Origin: Dehalococcoidia bacterium
GTDB taxonomy: Bacteria > Chloroflexota > Dehalococcoidia > UBA6926
Assembly (NCBI GenBank): GCA_030754805.1
Contig: JASLZO010000051.1
Span: forward strand, 1-7,541
Direction: 5' to 3'
Length of the DNA stretch: 7,541 bases
Both the position numbers and the translations under genes were made by a program. The number at the start of each line of letters is the position of its first letter. Position 1 is the first letter of the stretch. This document shows positions 5,741-7,541 of this stretch, one piece after another. The notes under the pieces are model-generated. The model made no database searches, had not been told where the DNA came from, and saw only the letters and a program-made list of their open reading frames with translations.

Positions 5741-7541
5741 CTAGGCGTCCTCGATAGTCCGGTTCGCCAGCGACGGGTCCGTCGAGCGGCGGCGTCGCGA
5801 CCTCCCATCCGTCACCTGCAATACAACCGAGCCTCCGAGCCCTGCGCCCGAGATGATCAACAGGATTATTCCGGTGCGCGCCAACCCGGACGTGAATTCA
5901 TCCGCAATCGCTCTGCCGAAACCGAACCCCAGGTCGCCCGCCACTCGCACGACTTCGGAATCGCCCGGGTCGATCGCGTCCTCCAGCGCCGGGTCCCAGC
6001 TGGCCGAACTCACCTCAACATACACGGGGTCTGCGAGACCCAAGAGCAATCCGGCGCCTAGCGCCAGGGTCACGAATGCCCAACCGAGTCGGCTTCCCCA
6101 GTTACGGCCACCAAGCGTGCCGACGATTAGCAGGAAAAAAGCGACCTCGATCCATGCAAGCGGCGCGAAGCTTCGGGCCAGGGCGATGGAATCCCGCACC
6201 GTGTCGACGATAGAAATATCGATGCCCACGGCGTCGAGGGCGTTCTCAAGGTCCTGCTCCGTCAGGGTGTAGCCATCTTTCACGTTCGCCCGCGCGTTGT
6301 TCACCTGGTCTATGTCCTCAGGATGGAGGGTGTCGAGGATGTCCTCGTGGGTGAACTTCAGCCCGTCGCGAGCCCATTCCCGGACTTCGTCCAGCGTCTC
6401 GCTCGACTCGGGCCCGATGACTTCTCGGAGCTGCGACTCCCCGAACCGAAACTCTTCCGGGATCAACGGTGAGATCGCATCCGTCAGAGATCCGACCGGG
6501 TCGAGCCCGGACTCGGAGACGAATCTGTCGTATGTCATCCCCGGTGGACGACATTTGGGGATCTGGTTACCCGACACCGCGGCATCAATCGCGTGCTGGA
6601 CCGTGCAGTCCGGCAGCGAGTCGAACTGGGACGCCAGTTCTTCCTCCATCCGGGGCAGGAGAAACTCCAGCACCTGGTCCTTGCGGTCACCCAGTTCGAT
6701 CATGAACTCCAGGGTGTCCGCGCGGTCCGTCAGATAGCCCGCGATTCCATCGATGATCTCCACCTGTATCTTGGCGACCCAATCGGGCGTCAACGTCTCG
6801 CGGACCGCGTCCAGCACCTGTTCGGACGACAAATCGACGCCGGAAACGACGTCGATTCCGCCGTTGAGGTTCTGTGACACCGTCGGCATCACCACCTCAT
6901 CGATGATCAGTTCATGAGTATCTGCCTTCCCGAGTACCTCTCGGAGCACCTCGGCAAGCGAGTCCACCCCCTGACCGAGAGCGATTGTTATCTCGAATCC
7001 ATCAGCGTCCCCCACGAGGTACGGCAGCACCGAATCGACGGTGTCATCGATACTTGCTTGGAGCCATTCGAGGGGTACGACGCGCCGGAGATACCCTCTG
7101 GCCTCTTCGCTCGTCACCCCGATCGGAACCTCGAAATCAGACGCACCAACCACCGCCTTTTCGGCGGCCCAGTCAACCCCCTCATCGTAGAGAGGTGTGT
7201 AGACCGTTTCGTTCTTCGTTTCGCGCTTCAACGCCTCCGCAGCAGCCACGATTCGGTCCCGGAACTGTATCGTGAAGCTGAACGAGTTTGCCTCGCCCAG
7301 CAGGTAGGGTGGGATCGAGAGAAGCGCGTCCTCCACCCGAGCCTGGACCCACTCCGGTGGGACCACCTCGCGTGCGACCCGCACGATGTCGGAGTTGAAC
7401 CGCGTGAAGTCGAACTCAGCCCCGTTCGTTTGGTCTTCGGACGCAACGGCCACCACCGCAGGCAGCAATTCTGAGTACGCCTTCTCGTAGACGTCGGCTT
7501 CCTCTAGCTGGTCGATCCAGAACTGCGGCTCCAGCAACGTC
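5741..7541 (-). CDS. Membrane-anchored protein of unknown function with three ~95-residue repeats (5' truncated by window)
   Basis: The frame is open to the right window edge. The TTG at 7537 is a possible but unlikely start, since no signal or anchor precedes the folded region; the real start is probably outside. Residues are counted from that TTG (598 visible). Three copies of a repeat occupy about 14-108, 109-204 and 205-300, centred on PEWVQARVED, LEWLQASIDD and PDWVAKIQVE. A Cys pair follows in LPDC (C311) and KCRPPG (C329), a likely disulfide. An acidic helical part runs to 455. Transmembrane segments lie near 459-476, 484-503 and 553-575, and the tail RSRRRR (579-584) ends the protein. 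By the positive-inside rule the repeats and the 504-550 loop face outward and the tail inward, implying a missing N-terminal anchor. I do not recognise the family. lexA follows downstream with its own promoter, so co-expression is not implied. Confidence 0.85.
   Translation of the reverse strand, partial: TLLEPQFWIDQLEEADVYEKAYSELLPAVVAVASEDQTNGAEFDFTRFNSDIVRVAREVVPPEWVQARVEDALLSIPPYLLGEANSFSFTIQFRDRIVAAAEALKRETKNETVYTPLYDEGVDWAAEKAVVGASDFEVPIGVTSEEARGYLRRVVPLEWLQASIDDTVDSVLPYLVGDADGFEITIALGQGVDSLAEVLREVLGKADTHELIIDEVVMPTVSQNLNGGIDVVSGVDLSSEQVLDAVRETLTPDWVAKIQVEIIDGIAGYLTDRADTLEFMIELGDRKDQVLEFLLPRMEEELASQFDSLPDCTVQHAIDAAVSGNQIPKCRPPGMTYDRFVSESGLDPVGSLTDAISPLIPEEFRFGESQLREVIGPESSETLDEVREWARDGLKFTHEDILDTLHPEDIDQVNNARANVKDGYTLTEQDLENALDAVGIDISIVDTVRDSIALARSFAPLAWIEVAFFLLIVGTLGGRNWGSRLGWAFVTLALGAGLLLGLADPVYVEVSSASWDPALEDAIDPGDSEVVRVAGDLGFGFGRAIADEFTSGLARTGIILLIISGAGLGGSVVLQVTDGRSRRRRSTDPSLANRTIEDA
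6638..7498 (-). repeat. Three tandem ~95-residue protein repeats within the membrane protein gene
   Basis: Repeat 1 is at about 7214-7498, repeat 2 at 6926-7213 and repeat 3 at 6638-6925. Trp63, Trp158 and Trp253 are exactly 95 residues apart. The shared pattern is P-x-E/D-W, then about 14 residues later PYL or GYL, G/D-x-A-D/N, and a strand such as FSFTIQF, FEITIAL or LEFMIEL. A Y-D-E-like stretch opens each unit (SELLP, YDEGVD, IDEVVMP). DNA identity between copies is low, so the duplications are old. Confidence 0.75.

Noticed and set aside
5561..6061. Plus-strand open frames opposite lexA's upstream region and the membrane protein gene, including a 186-codon frame at 6914-7474.
   Set aside because: They have no family motifs, a composition typical of shadow frames, and they lie opposite a minus-strand frame with clear repeats and membrane segments.

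Overview
The window is 7.5 kb of GC-rich bacterial chromosome with ordinary gene density. It carries seven convincing protein genes, two of them cut by the window edges. I see no RNA gene, insertion sequence, CRISPR array or phage gene. A Chloroflexota-like host is the best guess (inference). It rests on the GAAC-N4-GTTC type of SOS operator, the overall make-up of LexA and the ABC ATPases, and an intergenic TTCGAC...GCGAACGG repeat of a kind I associate with environmental genomes including Chloroflexota. The phylum cannot be fixed from this sequence alone.

Left part (1-2658, plus strand): the 3' end of a peptide-type ABC importer operon. A truncated DppC/OppC-like permease is followed by a DppD/OppD-like and a DppF/OppF-like ATPase. 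Each junction is a 4-bp stop/start overlap (GTGA, then ATGA), so the three are very probably co-translated. Together they would form the inner-membrane part of an importer. The binding protein and the partner permease must lie to the left, outside the window.

Middle (2659-4783): after a short convergent intergenic stretch come two minus-strand genes, plsC (acyltransferase of phospholipid synthesis) followed by yqeY (GatB/YqeY family), 56 bp apart and probably one transcript. A gap of about 425 bp without a convincing gene separates plsC from a RidA-superfamily gene. That RidA-like protein has Asn where the catalytic Arg of true RidA would be.

Right part (4784-7541, all minus strand): lexA has a well-formed control region. 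This is an extended -10 promoter with a perfect 14-bp CGAAC-N4-GTTCG operator lying over the expected transcription start, as expected for an autoregulated SOS repressor. A 12-bp bulged inverted repeat begins 4 bp after the lexA stop. The last gene, whose start lies outside the window, encodes a membrane-anchored protein with a large outward-facing region. That region contains three copies of a roughly 95-residue repeat and a likely disulfide, followed by three transmembrane segments. I cannot assign it to a family, and it is the most novel-looking object here. I found no evidence of a new multi-gene system.
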